37,099 nt of DNA, taken from a virus. Positions 18,418 through 26,122 of the stretch are shown here, piece by piece. The stretch's first letter is position 1. Each line of letters begins with the position of its first letter. Location: positions 1 through 37,099 of the IMG/VR virus record IMGVR_UViG_3300021379_001110; one strand, 5' to 3'. The position numbers and the translations under genes are program-made. The notes below the pieces were generated by a model. The model was not told the origin of the DNA, searched no databases, and saw only the letters and a program-made list of their open reading frames with translations.

Positions 18418-19065
18418 TTAAATTATTTTATCTATGATTCCTAATTCTAATGCATCTGTTGCTGATAAGAAGTAGTCGTTTTGTTGATTCTCTTCCCACC
18501 ATTTCTTATCTTTCTTTGTACACTCTTCCATAATAGAGTTACAATCATCTTCCAATTGTTCTGCGAACTTTGCGTTGGATTTAATATCCGATAACTTACC
18601 AGCGGTAAATGATGAAAGTTGGTGTACCATAATCTTAGAATGCTTTGATGCGGCTCTAAGACCTGTTCCTGCTGCGAGTAGTAATGCAGCTGCACTCATT
18701 GCTGAACCTCTACATACAATATTGGTTTTAATACCATCCGTATCTTTTAGGGTTCGGATATAATCAATCAATCCCAATGTTTCAACTACATCCCCACCTG
18801 GTGAGTTTAACAATATAGTAATTGAATCCATATCAGGATTAATCTTTCTCAACAATCTAACTTTGGATACGATATCGAATAGTAACCCCATACCAATTTC
18901 ATCTTGGATTAAGATTAGGTTGTTTGATATATCAAGACCATAATCAAATTCTCTAAACTCCTGAAACCACTTATCACGTTCAGAATCTGATTGTGTATTC
19001 ATTTCATAGTTTGGTTGTACATCACCTGCTGTGGTGTTACGACCATTATTGTATAAATCACTCAT
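18418..19065 (-). CDS. clpP: ClpP-like serine protease
   Basis: A 215-residue ClpP/S14 peptidase. The oxyanion-strand region LLNSPGGDVVETL, the nucleophile Ser124 (GSAMSAAALLLAAG), His148 (KIMVHQL) and Asp197 (NDYFLSATDALELGIID) form the expected triad, so it should be active. Roles in phages include prohead processing or proteolysis with host ClpX-type ATPases; no Clp ATPase is visible here. The first ~40 residues are polar and unlike the usual ClpP propeptide. A Bacteroidota-type promoter lies 42 nt upstream of the ATG, so this gene heads the clpP-groES-HD-sigma transcript. Confidence 0.93.
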   Translation of the reverse strand: MSDLYNNGRNTTAGDVQPNYEMNTQSDSERDKWFQEFREFDYGLDISNNLILIQDEIGMGLLFDIVSKVRLLRKINPDMDSITILLNSPGGDVVETLGLIDYIRTLKDTDGIKTNIVCRGSAMSAAALLLAAGTGLRAASKHSKIMVHQLSSFTAGKLSDIKSNAKFAEQLEDDCNSIMEECTKKDKKWWEENQQNDYFLSATDALELGIIDKII

Positions 19066-19106
19066 CTACTTTTACTTTATAACTTTGTTTATACTTAAAT
19101 ATTATT

Positions 19107-19138
19107 CAAATATACGAATTAATTTTGAATTATCCAAG
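19107..19138 (-). promoter_or_regulatory. Bacteroidota-type promoter for clpP operon
   Basis: The -7 box TATATTTG (19107-19114) and -33 box CTTG (19135-19138) are separated by exactly 20 nt. It is the leftmost promoter of this class found in the window; everything beyond it is virion or late genes. Confidence 0.75.
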
Positions 19139-19147
19139 CTTTTTAGA

Positions 19148-20266
19148 TTATTTCTTTTCAGAGTCAGGACCCCATTCTTTGGTAGAACCAACTCCACCAG
19201 TATATGGTTTTCTAAAACCTCTATATAGATTATCCTCTTTCTGCTTAATACCTTCTTCCACATCATCCAATTGCTTCATAAACTCTTCTTTGGTAACCTT
19301 ATCTTCTTGATGTGTTTTTTTGGTAGCAAGTATCTCTTCATTCTCTTTGATTTGAGATTCCCAATCCTTTATTTCACGTATTGCTTTATCTAAACGTTCT
19401 TTGTTTTTTTTAGAAGAAGTCAAGTATTCGGTTTCATTTACTTGACTTTCTTCCTTACCAATGTATTTGTTTACCGCAATAACCATAGCGATGGCTAGTG
19501 GGTCGAACACAAACACAATTAATAGAGTAAACCAGTTAACAATAATACTCATTGGCTTACCCGTAATCTCAGCCATATATCTAAGTGGTCCAATCTCAGC
19601 TGCAACTTCGTTGTTTGATTCTAAATCTAAAATCCGTAAATCTAATTTAGTGATTGAATCGGTTAGAGCTTCCATACGCTCGGATACGATAGTACGTTGA
19701 GATTTCATATCGTTCAATTGTTCAGTTAACACTCTGCGAGTTGATGATGATGTTGTAGTAATAATCTCACCAGTCTCAGAATCTTTGTACTGAATAACGT
19801 TATTAGATAATCCTTTAGTAAGTTCTGATATAGATTGATTAAGTTGAGTACGTTCAACCTTATACCCATCCAACTGCTCTGTGAATCGAGTACGTTTCAT
19901 ATCAATCACTTCAGTTTGTTTTTCAACAACCGTTAGTTGGTCCGCAGTAGTTTGGTATGCTGATGTTAGAAACCCATAGATACCTGCTGATGTTATAATC
20001 ATTAGGATTCCTACACCCATTGTTAGATAAACTCTAAGTAGCCCACCTATCTTTTTCCAATTGTTATGTAGGTATGATGCTACTATTAGTTTAGCAATTT
20101 CTAATGCAGATGCCATAATGATTACTTCAGTTTTAGCACCAGCGAATAATGAACTCAATCCAAACACAGAGTAGTACGCAGCGGTAGCTGCCAATGATAA
20201 GGTGGATAGTACCATCAATGTACCGAACCAGAACCTTCTTGAAAAAAATTTGTTAAAAAATTTCAT
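19148..20266 (-). CDS. multi-pass membrane protein with central coiled coil, 372 aa
   Basis: Three hydrophobic helices are evident in the first ~105 residues (around FGTLMVLSTLSLAATAAYY, VIIMASALEIAKLIVASYL and VYLTMGVGILMIITSAGIYG). A ~120-residue coiled coil follows, with heptad-rich VEKQTEVIDMKRTRF and MKSQRTIVSERMEAL, then a fourth helix near residues 240-268 (WFTLLIVFVFDPLAIAMVIA) and a long charged C-terminal helix. No enzyme motif is seen. Proteins of this layout occur in many T4-like marine phages without assigned function. It may act at the host inner membrane, for example in lysis control or superinfection exclusion; this is a guess from topology. Confidence 0.8.
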   Translation of the reverse strand: MKFFNKFFSRRFWFGTLMVLSTLSLAATAAYYSVFGLSSLFAGAKTEVIIMASALEIAKLIVASYLHNNWKKIGGLLRVYLTMGVGILMIITSAGIYGFLTSAYQTTADQLTVVEKQTEVIDMKRTRFTEQLDGYKVERTQLNQSISELTKGLSNNVIQYKDSETGEIITTTSSSTRRVLTEQLNDMKSQRTIVSERMEALTDSITKLDLRILDLESNNEVAAEIGPLRYMAEITGKPMSIIVNWFTLLIVFVFDPLAIAMVIAVNKYIGKEESQVNETEYLTSSKKNKERLDKAIREIKDWESQIKENEEILATKKTHQEDKVTKEEFMKQLDDVEEGIKQKEDNLYRGFRKPYTGGVGSTKEWGPDSEKK

Positions 20267-20326
20267 ATTTTACACTTTACTAATTTCCTGAATTGTATTT
20301 ATTACAAATTCTTTTATAAGAAGAAT

Positions 20327-20344
20327 GAGGTTGTTACCAACCCC
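20327..20344 (-). terminator. hairpin after uvsE, possible terminator
   Basis: Minus-strand GGGGTTG-GTAA-CAACCTC forms a 7-bp stem (one G-U) with a tetraloop, 64 nt after the uvsE stop. The following bases are T-rich but do not form a clean U tract, so termination is only possible. Confidence 0.4.
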
Positions 20345-20356
20345 ATAACCCCTGAA

Positions 20357-20365
20357 TATAAATAT
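20357..20365 (-). promoter_or_regulatory. ATATTTATA element upstream of membrane-protein gene
   Basis: Minus-strand TTTCAATATTTATATTCAG, about 90 nt before the ATG of the 372-aa membrane protein and just ahead of the hairpin at 20327. It shares the recurring core with 2945, 14377 and 32697. With the hairpin in between, a promoter role here is uncertain. Confidence 0.25.
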
Positions 20366-20407
20366 TGAAATATTTAGAATTAATACTAAACCAGGCCAAA
20401 CCACTTA

Positions 20408-21310
20408 TTATGTCCTAACTCTTTTGTATTCCAAAATCGTTAGTTCCTTAGCTTTGGCTTCTACCATTACATCAACATCAAGACCATAAGTATTAATTGT
20501 TTCAGAGATGTAATCTGAATGCGCTTGTGGTTTAATCGATTCGTTATTCTCATGTAGTGATTTACTCTCAGAGTAGTGAACAACTGGTTTGATATCTCCC
20601 CAAGTACTAGCAGCTAGTTTGAGAGCTTCCTCTTCAGTTAAACCACCTGTACAGAATTTGTGGTGGTGGTAATCGAACACAATTGGAATACCAATACGTT
20701 CATGTATGTACATCAAATCTTTTACTGAGTACATACTAGCCTTATCATCGTTCTCTACAGTCAAACGTGTTTGTACGGATTCAGGCAGCCTCTCAAAGTT
20801 TTTACAAAACCTATCCATAGCAGATTGTTTGTCACCATACACACCATTACAGTGGATGTTTAGTTTGTTGTAAGGAGTACGAGATAACCCCATCATATCA
20901 AACACCTCACCATGTATAGAAAGGTCTGTGATGGTATTCTTAACTACGTTTTCATTGGGTGATACTAATACATTGAATGGGCCAGGATGTGATGTGATAC
21001 GATGACCATACTTATCAACCAAGTTACCAGCACCAGCCAATAGATTCTTAATACGTTCGTAATGGGGTAATGATGATAGCGGATACTCAGATGACCAGGG
21101 GAACACATTAGAACTCATCCTAAAGAACTTAATATCGTTCTGTTCGTTCCATTTGATAATCTCAATTAAATCCCTTACGTTCTGAATACTGAGTTCAGAT
21201 GCATATGGAATACCCTTCTCTAAGAAGGTTCGTTTAATCATACTACGATTGGTGGTAATACCTTTTTTACCAAGCGTCATATTGATACAAGCGTATCCTA
21301 AATTTCCCAT
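20408..21310 (-). CDS. uvsE: UV-damage endonuclease UvsE/UVDE
   Basis: A 300-residue TIM-barrel endonuclease that nicks DNA 5' of UV photoproducts and some other lesions. Family motifs are all present: NLGYACIN at the start, FFRMSSNVFPWSSE, His108 in TSHPGPFNVL, His153 in LNIHCNGVYGDK, Glu186 in LTVENDDK, and IPIVFDYHHHKF with Asp213 and the following His cluster, then VVHYSESK. These are the expected Mn-binding residues, so the enzyme is probably active. It has its own promoter immediately downstream of a strong terminator, so it is transcribed independently of the hsp20 operon. A repair enzyme for sunlight damage fits a surface-water phage. Confidence 0.95.
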   Translation of the reverse strand: MGNLGYACINMTLGKKGITTNRSMIKRTFLEKGIPYASELSIQNVRDLIEIIKWNEQNDIKFFRMSSNVFPWSSEYPLSSLPHYERIKNLLAGAGNLVDKYGHRITSHPGPFNVLVSPNENVVKNTITDLSIHGEVFDMMGLSRTPYNKLNIHCNGVYGDKQSAMDRFCKNFERLPESVQTRLTVENDDKASMYSVKDLMYIHERIGIPIVFDYHHHKFCTGGLTEEEALKLAASTWGDIKPVVHYSESKSLHENNESIKPQAHSDYISETINTYGLDVDVMVEAKAKELTILEYKRVRT

Positions 21311-21333
21311 AATTTGTTCTTTTGTTTACTATG

Positions 21334-21365
21334 TAAATGTACGAAAAAAGGGGGACTTATACAAG
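21334..21365 (-). promoter_or_regulatory. uvsE promoter overlapping a terminator
   Basis: The -7 box TACATTTA (21334-21341) and -33 box CTTG (21362-21365) are exactly 20 nt apart. The -33 box and most of the spacer are the terminator hairpin itself. The same fused design recurs at 28620-28656. Confidence 0.65.
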
Positions 21366-21371
21366 CCCCCC
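21344..21371 (-). terminator. rho-independent terminator after hsp20 operon
   Basis: Minus-strand stem GGGGGGCTT-GTAT-AAGTCCCCC (9 bp with one G-U, tetraloop) is followed by six T. It follows the 64-aa gene by 15 bp. A near-identical terminator lies at 28630-28656. Confidence 0.88.
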
Positions 21372-21386
21372 TCTGTTAAATAATTG

Positions 21387-21581
21387 TTAATTCTCTTCTA
21401 TCGGAATTACATCCACAATCTCTTCACAAAAATAATAGTAGGGTTCTTTCTTAAAAACTTTATCCGAACACAAATGACGTCGCCATACCTCTACAACTGG
21501 ATTGTGGTCTATCCTAATTTTACGCTGTACTATCCATAACTTATCCGATACATTGAGAATCTCTTTACTGAGCACAATCAC
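21387..21581 (-). CDS. hypothetical protein, 64 aa
   Basis: Unrecognised small protein with alternating charged and hydrophobic residues (KLWIVQRKIRIDHNPVVEVW) and two cysteines. Its start overlaps the hsp20 stop by 4 bp (ATGA), so it is translationally coupled to the chaperone gene, and it ends just before a strong terminator. Confidence 0.6.
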   Translation of the reverse strand: MIVLSKEILNVSDKLWIVQRKIRIDHNPVVEVWRRHLCSDKVFKKEPYYYFCEEIVDVIPIEEN

Positions 21582-21922
21582 TTAACATCAACAGTTATCA
21601 ACTTTGCTTTCTTCTCTTCACGCTTTGGGATGGTGATGGTGAGGACTCCATCCTTAACCTTAGCTTCAATCTTAGCGATATCCCAATCCTTCTGAAGTTT
21701 GTAACTCTTAAAGAACTTACGAGTTTCAGTAGTACCATCAATAACCAATGTGGTATCTTCTACTGTAATCTTAAAATCCTTCTTAGAGAATCCTGGAACA
21801 TCGAAGTTCATAATCAAAGTATCATCTTCAATCTTCATATCAGATTTCAATTCGGGTCTTACAATTCGTTCTTGCAAATCAAATAAATCATCTAACATTG
21901 TTTTGTGTAGTTGTAAAAACAT
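21578..21922 (-). CDS. hsp20: small heat-shock protein, Hsp20/alpha-crystallin family
   Basis: A 114-residue Hsp20. The alpha-crystallin core is clear from about residue 30: DTLIMNFDVPGFSKKDFKIT, then TLVIDGTT, and the hallmark DGVLTITIPKREEKKAK. A C-terminal ITV supplies the I-x-V/I motif used for oligomer contacts. It holds unfolded proteins in an ATP-independent way; T4-like cyanophages carry similar genes thought to assist capsid or scaffold folding. A second in-frame ATG at residue 9 (MLDDLFDL) is an alternative start. Upstream lies a 108-bp gap with no clear 20-nt-spaced promoter. Confidence 0.93.
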   Translation of the reverse strand: MFLQLHKTMLDDLFDLQERIVRPELKSDMKIEDDTLIMNFDVPGFSKKDFKITVEDTTLVIDGTTETRKFFKSYKLQKDWDIAKIEAKVKDGVLTITIPKREEKKAKLITVDVK

Positions 21923-22030
21923 ATCTATCCTATTTTAATTAAACATATACAACTATACTATTACCAATCTCATACCAATTAGGTATTTCGGAAATAATGT
22001 CAGGTTAATTTAGTTTGATATGACAGATTG

Positions 22031-22432
22031 TCAGTTTACAGATATAGGATTAGCATTACCGATGAGGTCATAACTTAGTTGAACTTCCCAAGGTTCAAAT
22101 TTGGTAAACTCAACTGTACGATTCATAAGTAACATACCATTTAACATTAAATCAGTCGCTACTTTCTCTAAAACAGATAGGGTTGTTCCTGTTAAAACAA
22201 TCTTATCAGAAATCTCATCACGGACGAATTCCATTCTAACATCGATTCGATTCTCTTGGAGTTCATCTTCTGGTTCAAAATCAAATTCAAACGTACCATC
22301 CTTACCTTCGTATTCATATACGAACTCGCCAATCATCAAATCATAGATGTATAGTAACTTATCAACATCCTCCAATGTACTGAAGAAGTTGAATTCCGCT
22401 TCATCCCAATATTCAGAATTTGCCATTTTCAT
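22031..22432 (-). CDS. hypothetical acidic protein, 133 aa
   Basis: Unrecognised. It is rich in Glu/Asp (FEFDFEPEDELQENRIDVRM) with a hydrophobic-helix segment LSVLEKVATDLMLNGMLLMN and no membrane segment. A purine-rich AGGGGAG directly precedes the ATG, within the end of the upstream gene, and the start overlaps that gene's stop by 4 bp. The C-terminus overlaps a small dyad, TGACA-N3-TGTCA at 22021-22033. Confidence 0.65.
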   Translation of the reverse strand: MKMANSEYWDEAEFNFFSTLEDVDKLLYIYDLMIGEFVYEYEGKDGTFEFDFEPEDELQENRIDVRMEFVRDEISDKIVLTGTTLSVLEKVATDLMLNGMLLMNRTVEFTKFEPWEVQLSYDLIGNANPISVN

Positions 22433-22620
22433 CTCCCCTTTTTAAAATCTTTGATAATCTCTTTTGTAAGCCAAGCGGGTTCACTTGTGAAGTGTTTGAA
22501 ATAAGGTTGACTAATTAGATACACCTTTAATCTTTGATAGAGCATCTCACTATCAGCGTTATCTGATAGTATCTCCACTATCTCCGTTCTATATGGTTCA
22601 TCTATGTATTGTAAACTCAT
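22429..22620 (-). CDS. hypothetical protein, 63 aa
   Basis: Unrecognised small basic/acidic mixed helical protein (ILSDNADSEMLYQRLKVYLI, WLTKEIIKDFKKGR). It overlaps the next gene by 4 bp (ATGA). A TATTTATA variant (22626-22634) lies 5 nt upstream of its ATG. Confidence 0.6.
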   Translation of the reverse strand: MSLQYIDEPYRTEIVEILSDNADSEMLYQRLKVYLISQPYFKHFTSEPAWLTKEIIKDFKKGR

Positions 22621-22643
22621 CCTATTATAAATAGTTAACGTTA

Positions 22644-23054
22644 TTACTTTCCTTTATACAATTCGTTGAGAAATACCAAACATTCCTTTGGGAGTGCTCG
22701 CTTCTTTGTGATGATAGTGTTCTCCATTAGATTGAAGAACTCTGTTATATGTGGTGGTAGTTGATTTGTACGTTCTTTTATTTTCGAAACTCGTTCATTA
22801 AATTTAGAAATATACTCATCACCCACCACCACATCAGATGAAAGGTAACGTTCGACCATATACCTTTCGGAGAACCACTTATGTGGCTTAGCATCTTTTT
22901 CAACAATGTGTTTGTAAATCGTTTCTAAGTATTCATTCAGAGTTAGGATATCAGGAACAGTTTTAGAAAAGTGTTTGTAGTTCACCCACTCCCTAGCTTC
23001 GTTTAGTTCCTCATCACCTAAACCTAACTCTTTGAATAACTCAGATGCTTTCAT
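22644..23054 (-). CDS. hypothetical protein, 136 aa
   Basis: Unrecognised, soluble and helical, with conserved-looking aromatic patches (REWVNYKHFSKTVPDILTLN, KPHKWFSERYMVERYL) and a Lys-rich C-terminal part. It lies 11 bp after the 97-aa gene in the same run of small genes. Confidence 0.65.
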   Translation of the reverse strand: MKASELFKELGLGDEELNEAREWVNYKHFSKTVPDILTLNEYLETIYKHIVEKDAKPHKWFSERYMVERYLSSDVVVGDEYISKFNERVSKIKERTNQLPPHITEFFNLMENTIITKKRALPKECLVFLNELYKGK

Positions 23055-23065
23055 TACTTAGTTTG

Positions 23066-23359
23066 TTACTGAAACAAACCCATTTGAATTCTACGTTTGT
23101 GAATAAGTTGAGCATCAGATAAAGTTTGCATTAACTTATTACACTCAGACCAAGTCAAATCTACACTACGATTTCCAACAACCAATGTACCAATGGGCTG
23201 TGACTTATCTTTGTAGTTCGCTTCTGTAAGGTTATCACTCATCTCAAAATCAATTGAGTTGTAGTTTTTACCTAAACTTTTCAAACGTTCTCTATCTTTT
23301 TCATGGGTTGCTCCACCCATATTTACTCTACCTCTCGGCTTTCCTGAATACCTTTTCAT
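23066..23359 (-). CDS. hypothetical basic protein, 97 aa
   Basis: Unrecognised. The N-terminus is basic and Gly-rich (MKRYSGKPRGRVNMGGATHE), suggesting nucleic-acid contact. The C-terminal half has a strand-turn-helix look (TLVVGNRSVDLTWSECNKLM, then DAQLIHKRRIQMG). A 66-bp AT-rich gap upstream holds an ATATTTATT variant (23393-23401). Confidence 0.62.
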   Translation of the reverse strand: MKRYSGKPRGRVNMGGATHEKDRERLKSLGKNYNSIDFEMSDNLTEANYKDKSQPIGTLVVGNRSVDLTWSECNKLMQTLSDAQLIHKRRIQMGLFQ

Positions 23360-23425
23360 TTTAACAATAATTTATATGTTGAACTATTTGTCAATAAATA
23401 TAAAATAAAGTTTAATGAACCTATA

Positions 23426-23719
23426 TTACCGTCGGTTTCTTTGAGAAATCCTATTGAATTTTTTTTCAAAAGTTCCAATATCCATTCTATTTGGATGAGT
23501 ACGTTCGATGTTCTGATTCACACGCATCGTTTCTGCCATCCAATACCAAGCCGCAGTCACAGTTGACTGCGGTGGTATCATATACTCTTCTAACAATAGA
23601 TTGCCTGTACCATCTGAAACGAAGTACTTACCATCTGTAGTTCTCTGAGTGGATGCGGTCGGATACTTCTTTAGAACTTTATTTTTGAGTCGCTTAAACG
23701 CTTTCTTATCAAGTTCCAT
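23426..23719 (-). CDS. hypothetical protein, 97 aa
   Basis: Unrecognised. The first half is strand-rich (FKRLKNKVLKKYPTASTQRT, KYFVSDGTGNLLLEEYMIPP), the second helical (VTAAWYWMAETMRVNQNIER) with a basic C-terminus ISQRNRR. It lies 4 bp after the DUF4494-like gene. Confidence 0.62.
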   Translation of the reverse strand: MELDKKAFKRLKNKVLKKYPTASTQRTTDGKYFVSDGTGNLLLEEYMIPPQSTVTAAWYWMAETMRVNQNIERTHPNRMDIGTFEKKFNRISQRNRR

Positions 23720-23723
23720 ATCC

Positions 23724-23924
23724 TTAGTTAATGACCTTCAAAATCTTTGTTTCAATCACAGATGATACTTCGAACTCCACACCAGCGTTTTCAAATTCAG
23801 CATGAACTTTTGTTTCCGCATCTGTTACGGATACTGCGTGTACACAATATTGTTCGATGTTCTTCTTTTGGCGACCCTTATCATCGGTCATAACCACTTT
23901 TACTTTAGCAATGTAATACTTCAT
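23724..23924 (-). CDS. DUF4494-like small protein, 66 aa
   Basis: The pattern YYIAKVKVVMTDDKGRQKK, EQYCVHAVSVTDAETKV and a final hydrophobic strand resembles DUF4494, a small family common in Bacteroidota and their phages (a strand, a KK-turn, then V-A-S-TEAE helix). Function unknown. It supports the host assignment and sits between two hypotheticals at 4 and 10 bp spacing. Confidence 0.65.
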   Translation of the reverse strand: MKYYIAKVKVVMTDDKGRQKKNIEQYCVHAVSVTDAETKVHAEFENAGVEFEVSSVIETKILKVIN

Positions 23925-23934
23925 AATTTGCTTT

Positions 23935-24351
23935 TTAATTATTATAGTTAATGTTATACTTAGATTCTAATTCTTGCTCTGTAAGCAACGCATAATCCCC
24001 ATTTACCTCACCATCTTGCATATCCTCAGCAATCACATGATAGTAACTTACAAAGTTCTCACCATCATGCTGGCGCCCGGCGGGCATTACAAATACCCAA
24101 ATCGGCATGTTCCGATTCATATAGGTTTTGAATTGGCGAGGTCCAATCTCATCTGGCCCCTTACCAAATCGATTACGCATACTTTCGTAGTACGCATCAT
24201 CCATTAAATCCCATTCTTCAGGATTCTGTAGAAAATACTCTTCTGCTTCATCGATTGCTTTAACCATTGCATCTTTTTCTGCATCCGATAGTGAATTCCA
24301 GTAATCATCTGGAATTAGATTCTCATTGTTTGATTTATTATTCTCCATCAT
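23935..24351 (-). CDS. hypothetical acidic protein with GC-rich insert, 138 aa
   Basis: Unrecognised. The N-terminal half is acidic and helical (YWNSLSDAEKDAMVKAIDEA, EEYFLQNPEEWDLMDD). In the middle, residues VMPAGRQHDGEN are encoded by an abrupt GC-rich patch at about 24066-24087 containing GCCCG-C-CGGGC, unlike the surrounding AT-rich sequence. It may be a palindromic repeat taken into the gene. The start is one of two adjacent ATGs, overlapping the upstream gene by 14 bp. Confidence 0.62.
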   Translation of the reverse strand: MMENNKSNNENLIPDDYWNSLSDAEKDAMVKAIDEAEEYFLQNPEEWDLMDDAYYESMRNRFGKGPDEIGPRQFKTYMNRNMPIWVFVMPAGRQHDGENFVSYYHVIAEDMQDGEVNGDYALLTEQELESKYNINYNN

Positions 24352-24652
24352 ACTCTTTATTTAATTCATATGCAACCTCACCATCTTCTGTGGTAGTTGT
24401 TTTTATCAACCCCTTATCTACCAAATCACCCAGCGTATCATCTATATTCTCACGAATGATATCTTTAGATACCTGTTCTGCAATTGATAGTAGTTTCTGT
24501 AAACCATCAATCTCATTTTCAAACACTACATTAGCTGATGCGTTATAGAATCGTGGTCTAAATTTATTCTCATCAACCCATTCGTTATCAAAGAACCCAT
24601 CATCCTTTAGGGTTGTGATAACCATTTTACAAATTTCAGTATTGTTTTTCAT
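24338..24652 (-). CDS. hypothetical protein, 104 aa
   Basis: Unrecognised, acidic and helical (IDGLQKLLSIAEQVSKDIIR, NIDDTLGDLVDKGLIKTT), with a hint of a winged-helix-like end (GLIKTTTTEDGEVAYEL). The ATG at 24652 is preferred over an upstream in-frame TTG at 24673 because that TTG abuts the promoter -7 box and would lie at or before the transcription start. Confidence 0.65.
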   Translation of the reverse strand: MKNNTEICKMVITTLKDDGFFDNEWVDENKFRPRFYNASANVVFENEIDGLQKLLSIAEQVSKDIIRENIDDTLGDLVDKGLIKTTTTEDGEVAYELNKEYDGE

Positions 24653-24662
24653 AATTTTATTT

Positions 24663-24694
24663 TCAATATACAAATTATTTTTATTATATCCAAA
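24663..24694 (-). promoter_or_regulatory. Bacteroidota-type promoter for small-gene operon
   Basis: The -7 box TATATTGA (24663-24670) and -33 TTTG (24691-24694) are 20 nt apart, with the extended ATTTGGATATA around the -33 box seen at several other sites. It should drive the 24652 gene and those downstream. Confidence 0.7.
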
Positions 24695-24710
24695 TTTAAT
24701 GGTAAGAGAT

Positions 24711-24728
24711 TCCCCCCGTTCGGGGGGA
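24711..24728 (-). terminator. GC hairpin after AAA+ gene
   Basis: A perfect CCCCCC-GTTC-GGGGGG stem, extended by one A-T pair, lies 24 bp after the AAA+ stop and just before the next promoter. There is no U tract on either strand, so it may terminate weakly or protect the 3' end. Confidence 0.6.
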
Positions 24729-24752
24729 TACCTCAGAGATTAAACATTAAAC

Positions 24753-26021
24753 TTAGAAAGGATTCGAAATATCTACATCATTGGTATCTTCAACGTTGAA
24801 GAGATTCTCTTCTTCAGTAGAACCAACGAACTTCTGAACATACTGCTTAATGAACGTTCGTTCAGATTGAGCACCACCGGCATCATCGAAGAGAGGGTAA
24901 ATGGTGATTTCAGCAGCCTCAGCCAAAGAGAACCCATCGTAGAGGAGAGAACCAATCTCAACCGCAGTACGAGTTGAAAGGGAATTCGAAAGAGTCGGAG
25001 TTTCCTTCTTCAAATCGTTTCGGGTCATCGAAGTAATCTTAGCCACATTGGAAAGAACTCCGGCATCAACCGATGGGTACATCATCTGAAGGAGTTGGGT
25101 TTCCTCATCATCAGTCAGAGTATCCATCTCAATGATGGTGAATCGGTCAACAATCGCTCGGTCAAGTTGGCGAGTCGAAGTGTATTCGTTACCGATGTTA
25201 GCGGAAGCGATGAATGAAACACCTTCAGCCACCTTCACCACAGGCGAATCAGCCGCCTCATCCAATCGAAGGTAACGTTGTCCGGCATCCAACACCGTCA
25301 TCAGAATGTTGTGAGCCTCAGGGTGAGCCCGGCTAATCTCATCCAACACAATCACGGTGTTTGGAGTTTGAATGGCCTTCACAAACGGAGAAGGATTGAA
25401 CACCGTTCCCTGCTTCGTATCGAATTGGGTATTTCCAATCAGAGTAGCTCGGGGGTCTTGCGTTGAACCCAAATTGAAGATTTCCATATTGTAACCTTCA
25501 ATCGAATTGGCCGCCGCCTTAGCCGCCATAGTTTTACCACAACCAGCTGGTCCGGTCATCATAATGTTCTTACCACGGATGATGTTACGGATAAGGTACT
25601 TCCACTTCAAAGGATTCATAAAGAGCATCTGTGGTTTCAAACCACCGGCCTCATTGTGAATGAAGTTAAGAACGTTTTCTTCAACAGGCTTCTCAGCAAC
25701 TTCTGCCTGAGGAGTAACCTTCATCTCATATTGTTCCAAACCACCATTAGGTCGGTTGAAGTTTGTAACAGGTTCAGCCCCATTGAACTTCTCACCAGGG
25801 TTACGTCCAAACTCCACAGAACCTTCAGTAAGGTTTCCACTCACACGAGCTTTGAAACAATACTTAGTGGGGTTATTAGCGGCCGATACAGCACGCTTAT
25901 AAAGTGATGTTCCTTTTTCGTTAAGTTCAGGAACCAAGAACTTCTTTCCGGCTGAGTCAACCAAAATCAATTGGTTCTCTACACGCTCAACCTTCAAATA
26001 AACAAATCGCTGTGATTTCAT
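24753..26021 (-). CDS. MoxR/CobS-like AAA+ ATPase
   Basis: A 422-residue AAA+ protein of the MoxR/CobS/NorQ class. Walker A is GPAGCGKT (157-164), Walker B VIVLDE (223-228), sensor-1 Asn275 lies in SANIGNEY, and Arg residues in RQLDRAIVDRF (288-293) are candidate fingers. A ~110-residue N-terminal domain precedes it and is unassigned. MoxR-type ATPases act with VWA proteins to remodel or insert cofactors into targets; cyanophages widely carry a cobS-like gene. Here the VWA partner lies directly upstream. The gene has its own strong promoter and a visibly C-richer codon choice than its small neighbours, suggesting high expression. Cobalt chelation itself is unsupported. Confidence 0.9.
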   Translation of the reverse strand: MKSQRFVYLKVERVENQLILVDSAGKKFLVPELNEKGTSLYKRAVSAANNPTKYCFKARVSGNLTEGSVEFGRNPGEKFNGAEPVTNFNRPNGGLEQYEMKVTPQAEVAEKPVEENVLNFIHNEAGGLKPQMLFMNPLKWKYLIRNIIRGKNIMMTGPAGCGKTMAAKAAANSIEGYNMEIFNLGSTQDPRATLIGNTQFDTKQGTVFNPSPFVKAIQTPNTVIVLDEISRAHPEAHNILMTVLDAGQRYLRLDEAADSPVVKVAEGVSFIASANIGNEYTSTRQLDRAIVDRFTIIEMDTLTDDEETQLLQMMYPSVDAGVLSNVAKITSMTRNDLKKETPTLSNSLSTRTAVEIGSLLYDGFSLAEAAEITIYPLFDDAGGAQSERTFIKQYVQKFVGSTEEENLFNVEDTNDVDISNPF

Positions 26022-26062
26022 AATGTTTTGTTGTTTAATGTTTAACTCTCAATCTTACAGTA

Positions 26063-26094
26063 CTAAAGTACCACTTATTTTTCAATTTTCCAAA
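26063..26094 (-). promoter_or_regulatory. strong promoter for AAA+ gene (CTGTAA class)
   Basis: The -7 box TACTTTAG (26063-26070) and -33 TTTG (26091-26094) are 20 nt apart, followed on the minus strand by TACTGTAAGATTGAGAG, the initial-transcript motif shared with four other promoters (28317, 28620, 34049, 36411). Confidence 0.8.
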
Positions 26095-26122
26095 TTTCTA
26101 ATGTTACCAAATTGTTAAATGT

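Noticed and set aside
22021-22033. TGACA-N3-TGTCA dyad as an operator for hsp20
   Set aside because: It overlaps the stop of the upstream gene, is short, occurs once and has no matching promoter at the proper distance.
24653-24673. TTG start at 24673 for the 104-aa gene
   Set aside because: It adjoins the -7 box of the gene's own promoter and would lie at or before the transcription start.
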